In this document: piece by piece, positions 34,795-44,482 of the stretch
Layout: every line of letters starts with the position of its first letter
Numbering within the stretch: position 1 is the first letter of the stretch
Assembly: GCF_026385505.1 (NCBI RefSeq)
Contig: NZ_JANIDV010000001.1
Span: 620,001-684,000 of the forward strand
DNA length: 64,000 nt
Source: Bombella dulcis
GTDB lineage: Bacteria > Pseudomonadota > Alphaproteobacteria > Acetobacterales > Acetobacteraceae
Direction: 5' to 3'
Position numbers and translations under genes: made by a program
Notes under the pieces: model-generated
What the model saw: the letters and a program-made list of their open reading frames with translations, nothing else
Database searches by the model: none
Told to the model about the DNA's origin: nothing

Positions 34795-35493
34795 ATGAAG
34801 AAGCTTGGATTGATTGGTGGGACAGGCCCAGAGTCAACACTTATATATTACAAGAAAATAGTATATGGCGCAAAGGAGATGTCTGGAAAAGACTTCTTCC
34901 CAAATATAAATATTGATAGCGTCAATGTATTTGATATACTAAACTTCTGCTCACAGAGTGACTATAACTCACTAACAGAATATCTCATGAAAAGTATTCA
35001 CAATCTTATCCGGGCAGAATGTGAAATCGTTGCCCTTACCGGAAATACCCCGCATATCGTTTTCAAAAAATTATGTGAGCGTTCTGCCGTACCGCTCATC
35101 AGCATGGTGGATGCAACCAGAGACAAAGCTGTAGAGCAAAACATCAAACGGGCAGGCCTGCTGGGAACAGCATTCACGATGATGGAGGACTTTTTCAGGA
35201 AACCCTTCATTGAAGCAGGTATCGACATCTTCATTCCCAACGAAGATGGCATCCGATTCCTATCGGAAAAAATAGCCTCTGAATTGGAGGTTGGGATCGT
35301 CAACCCCGCTACACAAAAGAAAATCCTCGAAATTATCAATGAGATGCAGCGGCAGCATAACATAGAGGCCATAATTCTGGGCTGTACAGAACTGCCACTC
35401 CTGTTCTCAGATCAACCAGTTCCCTTGCCATGTCTGGACACGCTGAGCATCCATACGGAAGCTCTTCTCTCAGCAATGAATACCCACTGCTAA
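34795..35493 (+). CDS. Asp/Glu racemase-family protein, AT-rich
   Basis: A 232-residue protein of the aspartate/glutamate/hydantoin racemase superfamily. MKKLGLIGGTGPESTLIYYKKI is the N-terminal motif, and IILGCTELPLLF near residue 198 keeps the second catalytic cysteine. The first motif reads LTGNTPH near residue 80, with glycine where a Cys or Thr acts in most racemases, so ordinary two-base racemisation is doubtful. AGGA lies about 7 nt before the ATG. The gene is strikingly AT-rich compared with its neighbours and sits just after a truncated FAH gene, both pointing to recent transfer. A role in amino acid or organic acid isomerisation is possible. Confidence 0.82.
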   Translation: MKKLGLIGGTGPESTLIYYKKIVYGAKEMSGKDFFPNINIDSVNVFDILNFCSQSDYNSLTEYLMKSIHNLIRAECEIVALTGNTPHIVFKKLCERSAVPLISMVDATRDKAVEQNIKRAGLLGTAFTMMEDFFRKPFIEAGIDIFIPNEDGIRFLSEKIASELEVGIVNPATQKKILEIINEMQRQHNIEAIILGCTELPLLFSDQPVPLPCLDTLSIHTEALLSAMNTHC

Positions 35494-35556
35494 AAACAGA
35501 TCCACACGAGAAGCCATTAAAATGGCTCCCTCATGCAATAAGCCATAAAGCTATCA

Positions 35557-36951
35557 TCAGCAGACAGACAACAGGAACAGGCAGGACAGCAGCATCAAAG
35601 CCAGCACCACAAAGATGGAGACAAAAAGGACCATCTTCTGAATCCAATGCCTGTCCGTCCCTGTCGCTCTTGGAATGAGCTGCAAGGCCATCTCAATCTT
35701 GCTGGGAGACGCCATCAGCAGGAAAGATGCGGCCACGTTGTGAATGCCCATGAACCACAGCACGCTGACATGCAGTGACCGGGCAATATCCGCCTGCGTT
35801 GCCGCAAACATGGCATTGGCCCCACTATTCGACCCCGTCACGAAACCACCCAGAGGAGCCATCAGGGCATAGGCTGGCCCTGTCCGCGCCAGGGTGCGGG
35901 CAAGGCATTCCGCCATGCCCGACACGGACATCAGGATGCCGATGATGAGAAACAGTGCGGTCACGGAGGCACTCTGCACCCATGCATTCCACGCTTTCTG
36001 TACAGGCAGTCTCTGAGGCCACCCTCTTGCCGCAAAGATGGACGCCACGAACAGCCAGACAGCCGGTGACGCCAGATAATGCCAGCCAGCAGGCAGCCCC
36101 AGCAGACTGACGATCCAGCCCGTCAGCAGAACACCAGAGAGCAGGACGGCATAACCATGAAGGGCCGTCCACCCTTCCCGGTTCAGAGAGGGCACCGGTC
36201 TCTTCCCGCCCAGCATCAGATAAAAGACGATCATGACAAGGGACCCCAGCGCACCGGCCGGAACTGTGCCAAACACCAGATTCATCCCCGTTACCAGCAG
36301 GGTCAGGCACAGACCGGACAGAAACCCATAGAACACGTCCCGTCCACGATGTTCGGCAGACCCGCTCAGCAGGGCTGCGGCCATGCCCGTCAGCGTGAAA
36401 GGAATGAAACTGATGACTGCCGACACGATGCCGAGGTCATGAAAGGACACATCTGCCATTGTGGCGGCAATCAGCGTTCCCGGTCCCATCGATCCCCAGG
36501 GAACGGCACACAGCCCCATCAGGCCAACCACGGCCACACGTGATGCAGGCAGCCCCAGATGCACCAGCAGAGGAATGGCAACGGTAATGCCTATGCCAAA
36601 CCCTGTAACGGATTCAGCGAAAGGGGTTATGCCATGCACGATCAGCAGGATCGTTCCGATATTCTTGCCTGACCGTTCCTCAATCCATTTTGCCAGAGAG
36701 GCCTGTCCCCCATTATGCTGGAGCACGTTGGAGAGCAGAAGGCCGCCAGCAATGATGGCAATGACTTCCGTCAGGATCGGCCCCCACCGTAAGACCGCAG
36801 CCCCCATCTGGGGCATGGATAAAGGAAACGCCACTGCTATGGCCACAACCGTTGCGACAGCACCCAGAAGAGCCGCATGGACGGCTTTCATTCTGACCCC
36901 AAGGGCCAGAATGGTGAGGACAATGGGAAAGACACTGAGGAAAACGGCCAT
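35557..36951 (-). CDS. L-lactate permease family transporter
   Basis: A membrane protein of about 464 residues of the LctP family. Many helices run through it; recognisable segments are VIAIIAGGLLLSNVLQHNGGQASLAKWI near residue 65, GITPFAESVTGFGIGITVAIPLLVHLGLP near 108, and MAPLGGFVTGSNSGANAMFAATQADIA near 380. LctP proteins import L-lactate, D-lactate or glycolate by proton symport. ATG 36951 is used; a TTG at 36963 would add four residues and has no better ribosome site. It is divergent from the XRE-cupin gene, with two palindromes between them. LutABC at 41.5-44.3 kb could oxidise the imported lactate. Confidence 0.86.
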   Translation of the reverse strand: MAVFLSVFPIVLTILALGVRMKAVHAALLGAVATVVAIAVAFPLSMPQMGAAVLRWGPILTEVIAIIAGGLLLSNVLQHNGGQASLAKWIEERSGKNIGTILLIVHGITPFAESVTGFGIGITVAIPLLVHLGLPASRVAVVGLMGLCAVPWGSMGPGTLIAATMADVSFHDLGIVSAVISFIPFTLTGMAAALLSGSAEHRGRDVFYGFLSGLCLTLLVTGMNLVFGTVPAGALGSLVMIVFYLMLGGKRPVPSLNREGWTALHGYAVLLSGVLLTGWIVSLLGLPAGWHYLASPAVWLFVASIFAARGWPQRLPVQKAWNAWVQSASVTALFLIIGILMSVSGMAECLARTLARTGPAYALMAPLGGFVTGSNSGANAMFAATQADIARSLHVSVLWFMGIHNVAASFLLMASPSKIEMALQLIPRATGTDRHWIQKMVLFVSIFVVLALMLLSCLFLLSVC

Positions 36952-36964
36952 CTGCCACCACAAC

Positions 36965-37002
36965 TTTCATATATGAAAACTATTTTTCTAATATGAAAAA
37001 TA
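36965..37002. promoter_or_regulatory. Paired palindromes between the lactate permease and XRE-cupin genes
   Basis: TTTCATATATGAAA (36965-36978) is a perfect palindrome, and TATTTTTC, TAATAT, GAAAAATA (36981-37002) is a second inverted repeat 2 bp away. Both share the ATATGAAAA direct repeat (36971-36979 and 36991-36999). They fill the 66-bp spacer between the permease start and the regulator start, so they are likely operators for the XRE-cupin protein. Confidence 0.6.
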
Positions 37003-37017
37003 CCGGAGACGAGTCAA

Positions 37018-37572
37018 TTGAACAGGACACCACAGAAACATGATGCCGCCTTTGGCAGTGCCATCCGCCTGCGCCGCAACCGTCTGGGCGTAACGCTTGA
37101 TCAGCTTTCAGAACAGACGGGCATTTCGACAGCCGTGCTGTCCCGGGTCGAGCGGGGCCAGCACAGCCCTACCCTGCACAACGCCCTCAGCATTGCGCGG
37201 GGGCTGGGCTGTGAGTTGATGGAACTCCTCCAGCACGACCCGACAGAAATCATCCGTGCCGGAGACAACCTGCGCTTTGTCGATAAGGAAACAGGGATTG
37301 AACGGATCGCCCTGGCCCGCCCCAATCCCAGCATTGAACTGCTGAAATATGTCGTACCACCGGGCATGACCTCCCGGCACTTTGCTGCCCATGAATCCCG
37401 CAGCCAGGAAGTGTTCCACATCCTCCAGGGCAGTCTTGAAATCCACACCGCCCGGAAGACCCTGACCCTTCAGGCGGGAGACACGGCCACCGTTCTCGTA
37501 GATATGGAACACTGGTTCCGCAATGTCGGATCAGAGCCTGCACATTTCGTGCTGATGATCATGGGTGGGTGA
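37018..37572 (+). CDS. XRE-family regulator with a cupin domain
   Basis: A 184-residue regulator. Residues about 12-70 form an XRE helix-turn-helix (IRLRRNRLGVTLDQLSEQTGISTAVLSRVERGQHSPTLHNALSIARGLG). Residues about 105-180 form a cupin with VVPPGMTSRHFAAHESRSQEVFHILQGSLEIHTARKTLTLQAGDTATV, a likely small-ligand or metal sensor. The start is a TTG at 37018; GGAG at 37005-37008 supports it. Such proteins usually control the adjacent transporter gene, here the divergent lactate permease, through the palindromes between them. Confidence 0.9.
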   Translation: MNRTPQKHDAAFGSAIRLRRNRLGVTLDQLSEQTGISTAVLSRVERGQHSPTLHNALSIARGLGCELMELLQHDPTEIIRAGDNLRFVDKETGIERIALARPNPSIELLKYVVPPGMTSRHFAAHESRSQEVFHILQGSLEIHTARKTLTLQAGDTATVLVDMEHWFRNVGSEPAHFVLMIMGG

Positions 37573-37581
37573 ACGCCTCTT

Positions 37582-39240
37582 TCACGCCTCGGTGTCCTGC
37601 ACCGGCTCCACAATGGGTTCAACGATCAGACTGAGACGGTCCGCCTCAAAATCCATATGATTCGTCTCCAGTGCAGGCAGGCTCCTGCTGACCTTGGCTG
37701 AAAGCTGCCTGAAACGGTCCACCCTGCCATACAGGCCCTGCTGCCCCGCCAGAGCCGTGACCGCACTGTTATAATGGTTGCTCGCCGTATTCAGAGTTCC
37801 TCCCAGTTTGCTCAGCCGCTCGGCAACAAGGCAGACGGAATTATAGATGTCCCCTGCCCGTTCACTGATTTCACGAGCTTCCGCATTGCTCCGCTCGATC
37901 ATCCAGAGATTGGAAACCGTGCGCAGAATGGGAATCAGGGTCGTATGGGAAACCAGCACGATCCCCTTCCTGTACCCATATTCGAACAGGTCCCTGTTTG
38001 CCTTGAGTACATCGATATAGGCCGGCTCAATCGGCATGAACATGAGGACAAAGCTGGGGCTGCGAATGCCGATCAGGTTAGTATAATCCTTGGAGGCCAG
38101 ATCATCGATGTGCCGGCGCACGGCCCTGACATGCTCATTCATGGCCAGCTGGTGATCCGCCTGCGTCTCTGCTCCGATGGCCCTGTCATACGCATTCAGG
38201 GAAACCTTGCTGTCGATGATGATGTGTTTCCCATCCGGCAGCTTGATCAGATAGTCAGTCTGTTTCTGGCGGCCTTCGGCATCCCTGAAAGAACTCTGAA
38301 CCTCATAATGAGCATCTTCCATCAGGCCACTCATTTCCAGAGTACGCCGAAGCTGTGCTTCCCCCCAGGCTCCACGCTGCTGTGAATCCCCTTTCAGCGC
38401 AGAAGCAAGACTGTTTGCCTCTTTGCTCATCTGGAGGCCAATATCCAGCACCTTCCTGATCTCAGCATTGAGGGTGGCGTTGCCCTGAAGGGAAACGTCA
38501 TGCACTTCATTGATGCGCTTCTGAAAGCCTTCAATCTGTTCCCGGAAGGGCTTCAGCATGTTGGCAATATTGAGCTGGCTGGTATCGGCAAACGTTCTGC
38601 CTTTTTCCTCAAAAACCCGGTTGGCCAGATTTTCGAACTCCTTCAGCAGAGACTGTCTGGCATCGCCAAGCTGCTGCATCTGCTCCCTGAAATGGTCTTC
38701 TTTCTTCTCCAGTGTCGTCCTGATCTCGACATGGTCACTCTGAAGAGCTGCATAAGTCTGGGAGAGACTGTCATAACGCCTGACATAATCAGACAGAGCC
38801 TCTTTCGTCTCTTTCAGGACGTCAGACAGAGACCTGTTCTCTACCAGAACGGCCTCCATCCTTCGTTCCGTATGATGGTGCGTTTCCCGCAGGGCATTCA
38901 GGGTCTCCTGCAACTCTGCCCGTTCGGCCGTGTACATCGCCAGCTCGTCATCCAGACGCCTTAACGTCTCACGGGTTCCACTCAGCTGGGTCTGGGCCGT
39001 GTTGACAGAGAGTTCGGCCGCATGAAGCCTGCTCCTGTAAGCCTCAAGTTCACCCTGACACGCCTCGTTCTGACAGCGAATACGCTGCACCTCATCCTCA
39101 GAATGCTGCAACCGGACAGTGAGTTCCGCTTTCTGGTGCCCATGCCGTCTTGATGCCAACAGATGGCCTACAGAAAAGGACAGCAGAGCCACGACCACAA
39201 TAATGATGAAGTCAATCAACATATCCGATACGGACATCAT
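37582..39240 (-). CDS. rmuC: DNA recombination protein RmuC
   Basis: A 552-residue RmuC. An N-terminal membrane anchor (IDFIIIVVVALLSFSVGHLL) is followed by a long coiled coil (about residues 35-250) and the RmuC domain, with GAWGEAQLRRTLEMSGLMEDAHYEVQ, DSKVSLNAYDRAIGAETQADHQLAMNEHVRAVRRHIDDLASKDY, and SFVLMFMPIEPAYIDVLKANRDLFEYGYRKGIVLVSHTTLIPILRTV. The domain has a nuclease-like fold; RmuC limits recombination at inverted repeats in E. coli. It is convergent with the XRE-cupin gene. Confidence 0.94.
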   Translation of the reverse strand: MMSVSDMLIDFIIIVVVALLSFSVGHLLASRRHGHQKAELTVRLQHSEDEVQRIRCQNEACQGELEAYRSRLHAAELSVNTAQTQLSGTRETLRRLDDELAMYTAERAELQETLNALRETHHHTERRMEAVLVENRSLSDVLKETKEALSDYVRRYDSLSQTYAALQSDHVEIRTTLEKKEDHFREQMQQLGDARQSLLKEFENLANRVFEEKGRTFADTSQLNIANMLKPFREQIEGFQKRINEVHDVSLQGNATLNAEIRKVLDIGLQMSKEANSLASALKGDSQQRGAWGEAQLRRTLEMSGLMEDAHYEVQSSFRDAEGRQKQTDYLIKLPDGKHIIIDSKVSLNAYDRAIGAETQADHQLAMNEHVRAVRRHIDDLASKDYTNLIGIRSPSFVLMFMPIEPAYIDVLKANRDLFEYGYRKGIVLVSHTTLIPILRTVSNLWMIERSNAEAREISERAGDIYNSVCLVAERLSKLGGTLNTASNHYNSAVTALAGQQGLYGRVDRFRQLSAKVSRSLPALETNHMDFEADRLSLIVEPIVEPVQDTEA

Positions 39241-39331
39241 TCAGCCCCCTGAAACGCACGATACCCCTTTATCCCCGCTCATTTCATGAATGACAAGAAA
39301 GCGATATACCGTAATTTCAGGGCAACAATCC

Positions 39332-39421
39332 TGGCGGAGAGAGAGGGATTCGAACCCTCGGAACGCTCGCACGCTCAACGGTTTTCGAGACCGCCCCAAT
39401 CGACCACTCTGGCACCTCTCC
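39332..39421 (-). tRNA. tRNA-Ser (anticodon CGA)
   Basis: A 90-nt type II tRNA on the minus strand. The acceptor GGAGAGG, anticodon stem GCGGT around loop CTCGAAA (anticodon CGA), a long variable arm typical of tRNA-Ser, the GGTTCGAATCC T-arm and an encoded CCA can be traced. It reads UCG serine codons. Confidence 0.95.
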
Positions 39422-39556
39422 GGGGCTTGGGATGTCACAACAGGAACACGGCCTGCCATCACCAAGTAATGTTCCACCTTATGGCGACATTCTGACAGGA
39501 TGACAAGAGGCACATGCCCGCTCCTCCGCCCACATGCTGCAAACCCTGCTTTTTTA

Positions 39557-39585
39557 TTGACGATACGCAGGAAAAGCCCTATGGA
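39557..39585 (+). promoter_or_regulatory. Predicted rplU-rpmA promoter
   Basis: TTGACG (39557-39562), 17-bp spacer, TATGGA (39580-39585). Transcription would begin near 39592, leaving a leader of about 130 nt before rplU. Confidence 0.6.
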
Positions 39586-39654
39586 AGCCCTCTGTTCCTA
39601 CGGTTTTCCTGCCTCGTGCGGAGGGCTGTCTGAACCAATGACAAAAAGCGAGCG

Positions 39655-39691
39655 GGCCATTCCCTCTGCCTGCAATGGCAGAATGAAGGCC
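39655..39691 (+). promoter_or_regulatory. Hairpin in the rplU 5' leader
   Basis: Nested pairs can be drawn: GGCC with GGCC at the base (39655-39658 and 39688-39691) and CTGCC with GGCAG around TGCAAT (39666-39681). The pairing between them is imperfect. It might be an L21-type autoregulatory leader, known in other bacteria, but the similarity is only positional. Confidence 0.25.
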
Positions 39692-39722
39692 AGAGGCTTC
39701 GGTAACATAAAGAGAGTTTTGC

Positions 39723-40034
39723 ATGTTTGCAGTCATCCGCACGGGCGGGAAACAGTATCGCGTTGCCAAGGACGCCATCTTGAAGGTTGAAAAGCTGGAT
39801 GCCGAAGCTGGCAACACAGTCACCTTCTCTGATGTTCTGATGGTTGGTGGTGAAGGCAGCACGAAGATCGGTGCGCCGCTGGTTGAAGGTGCAAGCGTCA
39901 CCGCTGAGGTTGTCGCACAGGACCGTCTGCCGACCGTCATCATCTTCAAGAAACGCCGCCGCCAGAACAGCCGTCGCAAGAACGGCCATCGTCAGCCGGT
40001 CACCGTTCTGCGCATTACCGCAATCAACGCGTAA
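39723..40034 (+). CDS. rplU: Ribosomal protein bL21
   Basis: A 103-residue L21 with the family start [30 protein letters not shown] and the C-terminal [23 protein letters not shown] rRNA-binding segment. It is a structural protein of the 50S subunit next to L27. It is the first gene of the rplU-rpmA pair, 28 bp before rpmA. Confidence 0.97.
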   Translation: MFAVIRTGGKQYRVAKDAILKVEKLDAEAGNTVTFSDVLMVGGEGSTKIGAPLVEGASVTAEVVAQDRLPTVIIFKKRRRQNSRRKNGHRQPVTVLRITAINA

Positions 40035-40062
40035 TTTCGCCCGTTCCTGAGGAGACACAGTC

Positions 40063-40329
40063 ATGGCACAAAAAAAAGCAGGTGGTTCCAGCCGTAACGG
40101 ACGCGACAGCGCCGGCCGCCGTCTTGGTGTGAAGAAGTTTGGTGGCCAGAGCGTCATCGCCGGCAACATCATCATCCGCCAGCGTGGCACCAAGGTGCAT
40201 CCGGGTGAGAACGTCGGTATGGGCCGTGACCATACCCTCTTCTCCCTGGTCGATGGTCGCGTGCGCTTCCAGCGTCGTGCTGGTGGCAAGGTGCATGTTT
40301 CCGTTGCACTGGCAGAAGCTGCCGAATAA
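40063..40329 (+). CDS. rpmA: Ribosomal protein bL27
   Basis: An 88-residue L27 with the N-terminal [28 protein letters not shown] motif, whose extension reaches the peptidyl transferase centre, and [33 protein letters not shown] sits 7 nt before the ATG. A terminator separates it from obgE. Confidence 0.97.
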   Translation: MAQKKAGGSSRNGRDSAGRRLGVKKFGGQSVIAGNIIIRQRGTKVHPGENVGMGRDHTLFSLVDGRVRFQRRAGGKVHVSVALAEAAE

Positions 40330-41442
<1,113 letters not shown>

Positions 41443-41447
41443 TTCAC

Positions 41448-41490
41448 ACAAAAAGGGCCGTGCGACATGGTAACGCACGGCCCTTTTTGT
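41448..41490. terminator. Bidirectional terminator between obgE and lutC
   Basis: A perfect 17-bp inverted repeat (ACAAAAAGGGCCGTGCG and its complement, 9-nt loop) with T/A tracts on both sides. It ends obgE on the plus strand and lutABC on the minus strand. Confidence 0.92.
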
Positions 41491-41509
41491 ATCCTGTTAC
41501 AGAAACCCG

Positions 41510-42118
41510 TCAGGCCCAGATGACGGAGAGGCTTCTTACACCCTGCGCCCCACGGATCAGGACACCCTGAATATCAGCCGTGGCAGACGGGCCACTCATC
41601 AGCACGCCATAACCTGCCGTCCGGAATTCCGGACGTTCCTGATAGGCATTGTGCATGTTGCCCACCAGCTCATCTTTCGAGAGCAGAACAATCAGATGCT
41701 GGGCCAGATGCACATCGGCCAGATGGTCCTTCAGCTCCACTTCACTGAGGAAAATACCACCGGTTTCTGCCACGCCAAACGCAGCCCGCACGACCATGAC
41801 ATCCACCTTGTCGGCCTGTTCGTGTGTTTCCAGCTCCTCAATCCGCAGCGTGCCCTTCACTTCAAGCACGGCAGTGCAGAGATTGCGCATTTCCGGGAAA
41901 ACCCGCCGGATCGCCTGCTCGATCTCCTCATCCTCCTGCAAAGGCAGCATCTTGCCACCCATCAGGGCCAGACTGGCCTCAAACCGTTCCGGGCTGGCGT
42001 CCTGGTCTCCCAGTGTCACCACTGGCGGCAGAGGATAAGCTCCCTCCTGTGGAGATTTCTTTGCTCTCAGACGCTGCATGATGACATCACGGGCACTCAT
42101 CATCGTCTCTTCACTCAT
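41510..42118 (-). CDS. lutC: Lactate utilization protein LutC
   Basis: A 202-residue LUD-domain (YkgG-like) protein. The C-terminal region with AETGGIFLSEVELKDHLADVHLAQHLIVLLSKDELV and YGVLMSGPSATADIQGVLIRGAQGVRSLSVIWA is typical. LutC works with LutA and LutB in an Fe-S dependent complex that oxidises L-lactate to pyruvate. Its start overlaps the lutB stop by 4 bp, and a bidirectional terminator follows. Confidence 0.93.
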   Translation of the reverse strand: MSEETMMSARDVIMQRLRAKKSPQEGAYPLPPVVTLGDQDASPERFEASLALMGGKMLPLQEDEEIEQAIRRVFPEMRNLCTAVLEVKGTLRIEELETHEQADKVDVMVVRAAFGVAETGGIFLSEVELKDHLADVHLAQHLIVLLSKDELVGNMHNAYQERPEFRTAGYGVLMSGPSATADIQGVLIRGAQGVRSLSVIWA

Positions 42119-43527
42119 GCCTGCGTCTCCTCATGCTGTGCCCCGGCCTTGTTCAGGCGGTTCTTTTTGTACCAGCTATGGAATGTCTCCTTCACCGGAT
42201 GAGGCAGCTCACGATGTCTGCCCCACGGATTGAGATAATTATACAGCACGAAGCGGGGCATAGTTTTCAGGGCCACTTCCGTTCCACTGATGGCCAGACG
42301 GTACATGGTCGGCTGGGCCAGCAGGCGACCCGCCATCTTCATGATCTCCCGCTTGACGAACGGAATTTCATGCCGCTCGGCCAGAACACGCCGCCATTTA
42401 TAAAGCTGGTCATGAATGTCGATCTTCACCGGGCAGACATTCGTACAGCTTCCATTCATGGTGGAAGCAAAGGGCAGCGTGCTGAACTTCCTGGCATTGA
42501 AGGTCGGGTCAATGATCGCCCCGATCGGCCCGGAATAGACAGACCCGTAAGACTGGCCGCCGGAACGGCGATAGACCGGGCAGGTATTCATGCAGGCCCC
42601 GCAGCGGATGCATTTCAGCGAGGTCCAGAAATCATCCATCCCCAGCCGTTCGGACCGGCCATTATCCACGAGAATGACATGCATCTCCCCGCCCTTTTTC
42701 GGCTTGCGGAAATGGGTCGTATACTGGGTAATGGGGGAACCAAGCGCACTGCGGGACAGAAGCCGGATGAACACGCCAAGGTCCGCCATGCGAGGAACCA
42801 GACGTTCAATCCCCAGCGTGGCAATGTGCAGATCGGGCAGATTGGCACTCAGATCCGCATTGCCCTCATTGGTGCAGACAACAAAACTACCCGTTTCCGC
42901 CACGAGGAAATTACCACCCGTCATGCCCGTGTCGCCGCTCAGCAGGACAGGACGGGCAGCATTGCGCTGTGCCTCTGCCAGAGCGTGCGGATCATCAATA
43001 TCCGGGTCCGTATGGTAATATTTGGCGAAGGTCTTCGCCACATCCGTGGTCAGCTTCTGGACTGCCGGCACGACCACATGGCTGGGCAGCTGATTATCCA
43101 GCTGCTGGATGCGCTCGCCAAGGTCCGTCTCGGTCACACTGATGCCTTTCGGCTCCAGATATTCCCGCATCTCACATTCATCCGTAATCATCGACTTGCT
43201 CTTGATGATGGATGAATGGCCGTGATCCTTGAGAATTGTCTCCACAATGCGGTTATGTTCCGCCCCATCCCGTGCCCAGTGGACGTGGATGCCATTACGG
43301 CGGGCATTCTCCTCGAACTGCTCCAGATACTGGGGCAGATGGGCCAGCGTATGCTCCTTCAGCCGGGATGCCTGCTCCCGCAGCGCCTGCCATTCCGGCA
43401 TGATCTGCATCTGCTCGTCACGCTTCTGGCGCATGTCCCACAGGCGTTCATCATGGAAATGACGGTGCGGCTCATCTTTCAGGAACTCCGCCGCCAGTTT
43501 TGCATGGGGGACCGGTCTGTTGCTCAT
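42115..43527 (-). CDS. lutB: Lactate utilization iron-sulfur protein LutB
   Basis: A 470-residue protein with an N-terminal LUD domain (about residues 60-300) and a C-terminal ferredoxin-like domain. The [4Fe-4S] motif CIRCGACMNTCP is near residue 308, with a second CTNVCP near 364. It is the iron-sulfur subunit of the LutABC L-lactate oxidase. Start and stop overlap lutA and lutC by 4 bp each, which indicates a coupled operon. Confidence 0.95.
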   Translation of the reverse strand: MSNRPVPHAKLAAEFLKDEPHRHFHDERLWDMRQKRDEQMQIMPEWQALREQASRLKEHTLAHLPQYLEQFEENARRNGIHVHWARDGAEHNRIVETILKDHGHSSIIKSKSMITDECEMREYLEPKGISVTETDLGERIQQLDNQLPSHVVVPAVQKLTTDVAKTFAKYYHTDPDIDDPHALAEAQRNAARPVLLSGDTGMTGGNFLVAETGSFVVCTNEGNADLSANLPDLHIATLGIERLVPRMADLGVFIRLLSRSALGSPITQYTTHFRKPKKGGEMHVILVDNGRSERLGMDDFWTSLKCIRCGACMNTCPVYRRSGGQSYGSVYSGPIGAIIDPTFNARKFSTLPFASTMNGSCTNVCPVKIDIHDQLYKWRRVLAERHEIPFVKREIMKMAGRLLAQPTMYRLAISGTEVALKTMPRFVLYNYLNPWGRHRELPHPVKETFHSWYKKNRLNKAGAQHEETQA

Positions 43528-44267
43528 GCCCGCGCTCCATTCAGAATTTCCGCAATGTGAATGAAGCGGATGGGCACGCCATTACGCTCAGCGCAGCCCT
43601 GCTGGTGCATCATGCAGGATGTGTCAGCCGATACGATATATTCCGCCCCGGCATCATGATGGTCCGTCACCTTGTCCAGCCCCATGCGGGCAGACACGGC
43701 TTCTTCCGTCACGGAATAGGTACCACCAAAGCCGCAGCACTCATCCGGGCGTCGTGGTGCAGCAAAAGAAATGCCCTTCACGGCAGAAAGAAGAGTCTTG
43801 GGTTTGGAGAAGAACGGTTCACCCAGCTCGGACATGCTGGCTGTCCGCAGGGCACGCAATGTGGCACAGCTGTTATGCAACCCGACCTTGTGAGGGAACT
43901 CTGCCCACGGGAATTCCCGCACCTTCAGGACATCATGAATGAACTCAACGAGTTCATAGGTGTTCTGCCGTACGTGCCGCACCTCATCCGTCTGCTCGAT
44001 GGCATCGAAATTGTCCCGGATATGATGCACGCAGCTCCCTGACGGAGACACGATCACATCATATTTCGAGAAATTGCGGATGAAGAGAGCTTCCGTCTCT
44101 TTGGCATCACGATTGCATCCGGAATTCGCCATAGGCTGACCGCAGCAGGTCTGGTCCATGGGATACTCGGCCTCCTGCCCCAGCTTTTCCAGCAACTCCA
44201 GGGTTGCAATACCCGTCTGAGGATAGAAAGCATCTATGTAGCAGGGAATAAATAAACCTATTTTCAT
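43524..44267 (-). CDS. lutA: Lactate utilization protein LutA (YkgE-like)
   Basis: A 247-residue cysteine-rich CCG-domain protein. Two CCG motifs are visible: CCGQPMANSGC near residue 41 and DECCGFGGTYSV near 172; family members bind a non-cubane Fe-S cluster with these. It is the first gene of lutABC and is followed by lutB with a 4-bp overlap. Upstream lies an AT-rich spacer with a TGACTG...CAGTCA palindrome. Confidence 0.94.
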   Translation of the reverse strand: MKIGLFIPCYIDAFYPQTGIATLELLEKLGQEAEYPMDQTCCGQPMANSGCNRDAKETEALFIRNFSKYDVIVSPSGSCVHHIRDNFDAIEQTDEVRHVRQNTYELVEFIHDVLKVREFPWAEFPHKVGLHNSCATLRALRTASMSELGEPFFSKPKTLLSAVKGISFAAPRRPDECCGFGGTYSVTEEAVSARMGLDKVTDHHDAGAEYIVSADTSCMMHQQGCAERNGVPIRFIHIAEILNGARA

Positions 44268-44317
44268 AATGGGGTGATTCTATGAAAATAATCCCGCTTC
44301 ATCAATAAAACAAAATG

Positions 44318-44333
44318 TGACTGGCTTCAGTCA
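44318..44333 (-). promoter_or_regulatory. Candidate operator upstream of lutABC
   Basis: TGACTG, GCTT, CAGTCA: a perfect 6-bp inverted repeat 50 bp before lutA, in an AT-rich section. GntR-type lactate regulators often bind such sites. No regulator gene is adjacent. Confidence 0.35.
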
Positions 44334-44411
44334 TCACATGAATGACAATAACTCTTCATGACACGCCATGAGCAAAAATGATAATTACTCTCATCTTAAC
44401 GAGATAAAAAC

Positions 44412-44436
44412 AAAAAAGAGGGCGTCATTGACGCCC
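44412..44436 (-). terminator. Rho-independent terminator after the acetolactate synthase gene
   Basis: On the minus strand GGGCGTC, AAT, GACGCCC followed by TCTTTTTTG, 47 bp after the acetolactate synthase stop. The stem is 7 bp with a 3-nt loop. Confidence 0.75.
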
Positions 44437-44482
44437 CCTTTTCTTCATGCACCCTGATTCATCAGGTGACGACTGGATGACC

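Larger units (their letters stand above)
39422..39722. other. Spacer between tRNA-Ser and rplU with promoter and structured leader
   Basis: The 301-bp spacer holds no supported coding sequence. It contains the tRNA-Ser promoter region on the minus side, a plus-strand promoter at 39557-39585 and a hairpin leader at 39655-39691 before rplU. Confidence 0.5.
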
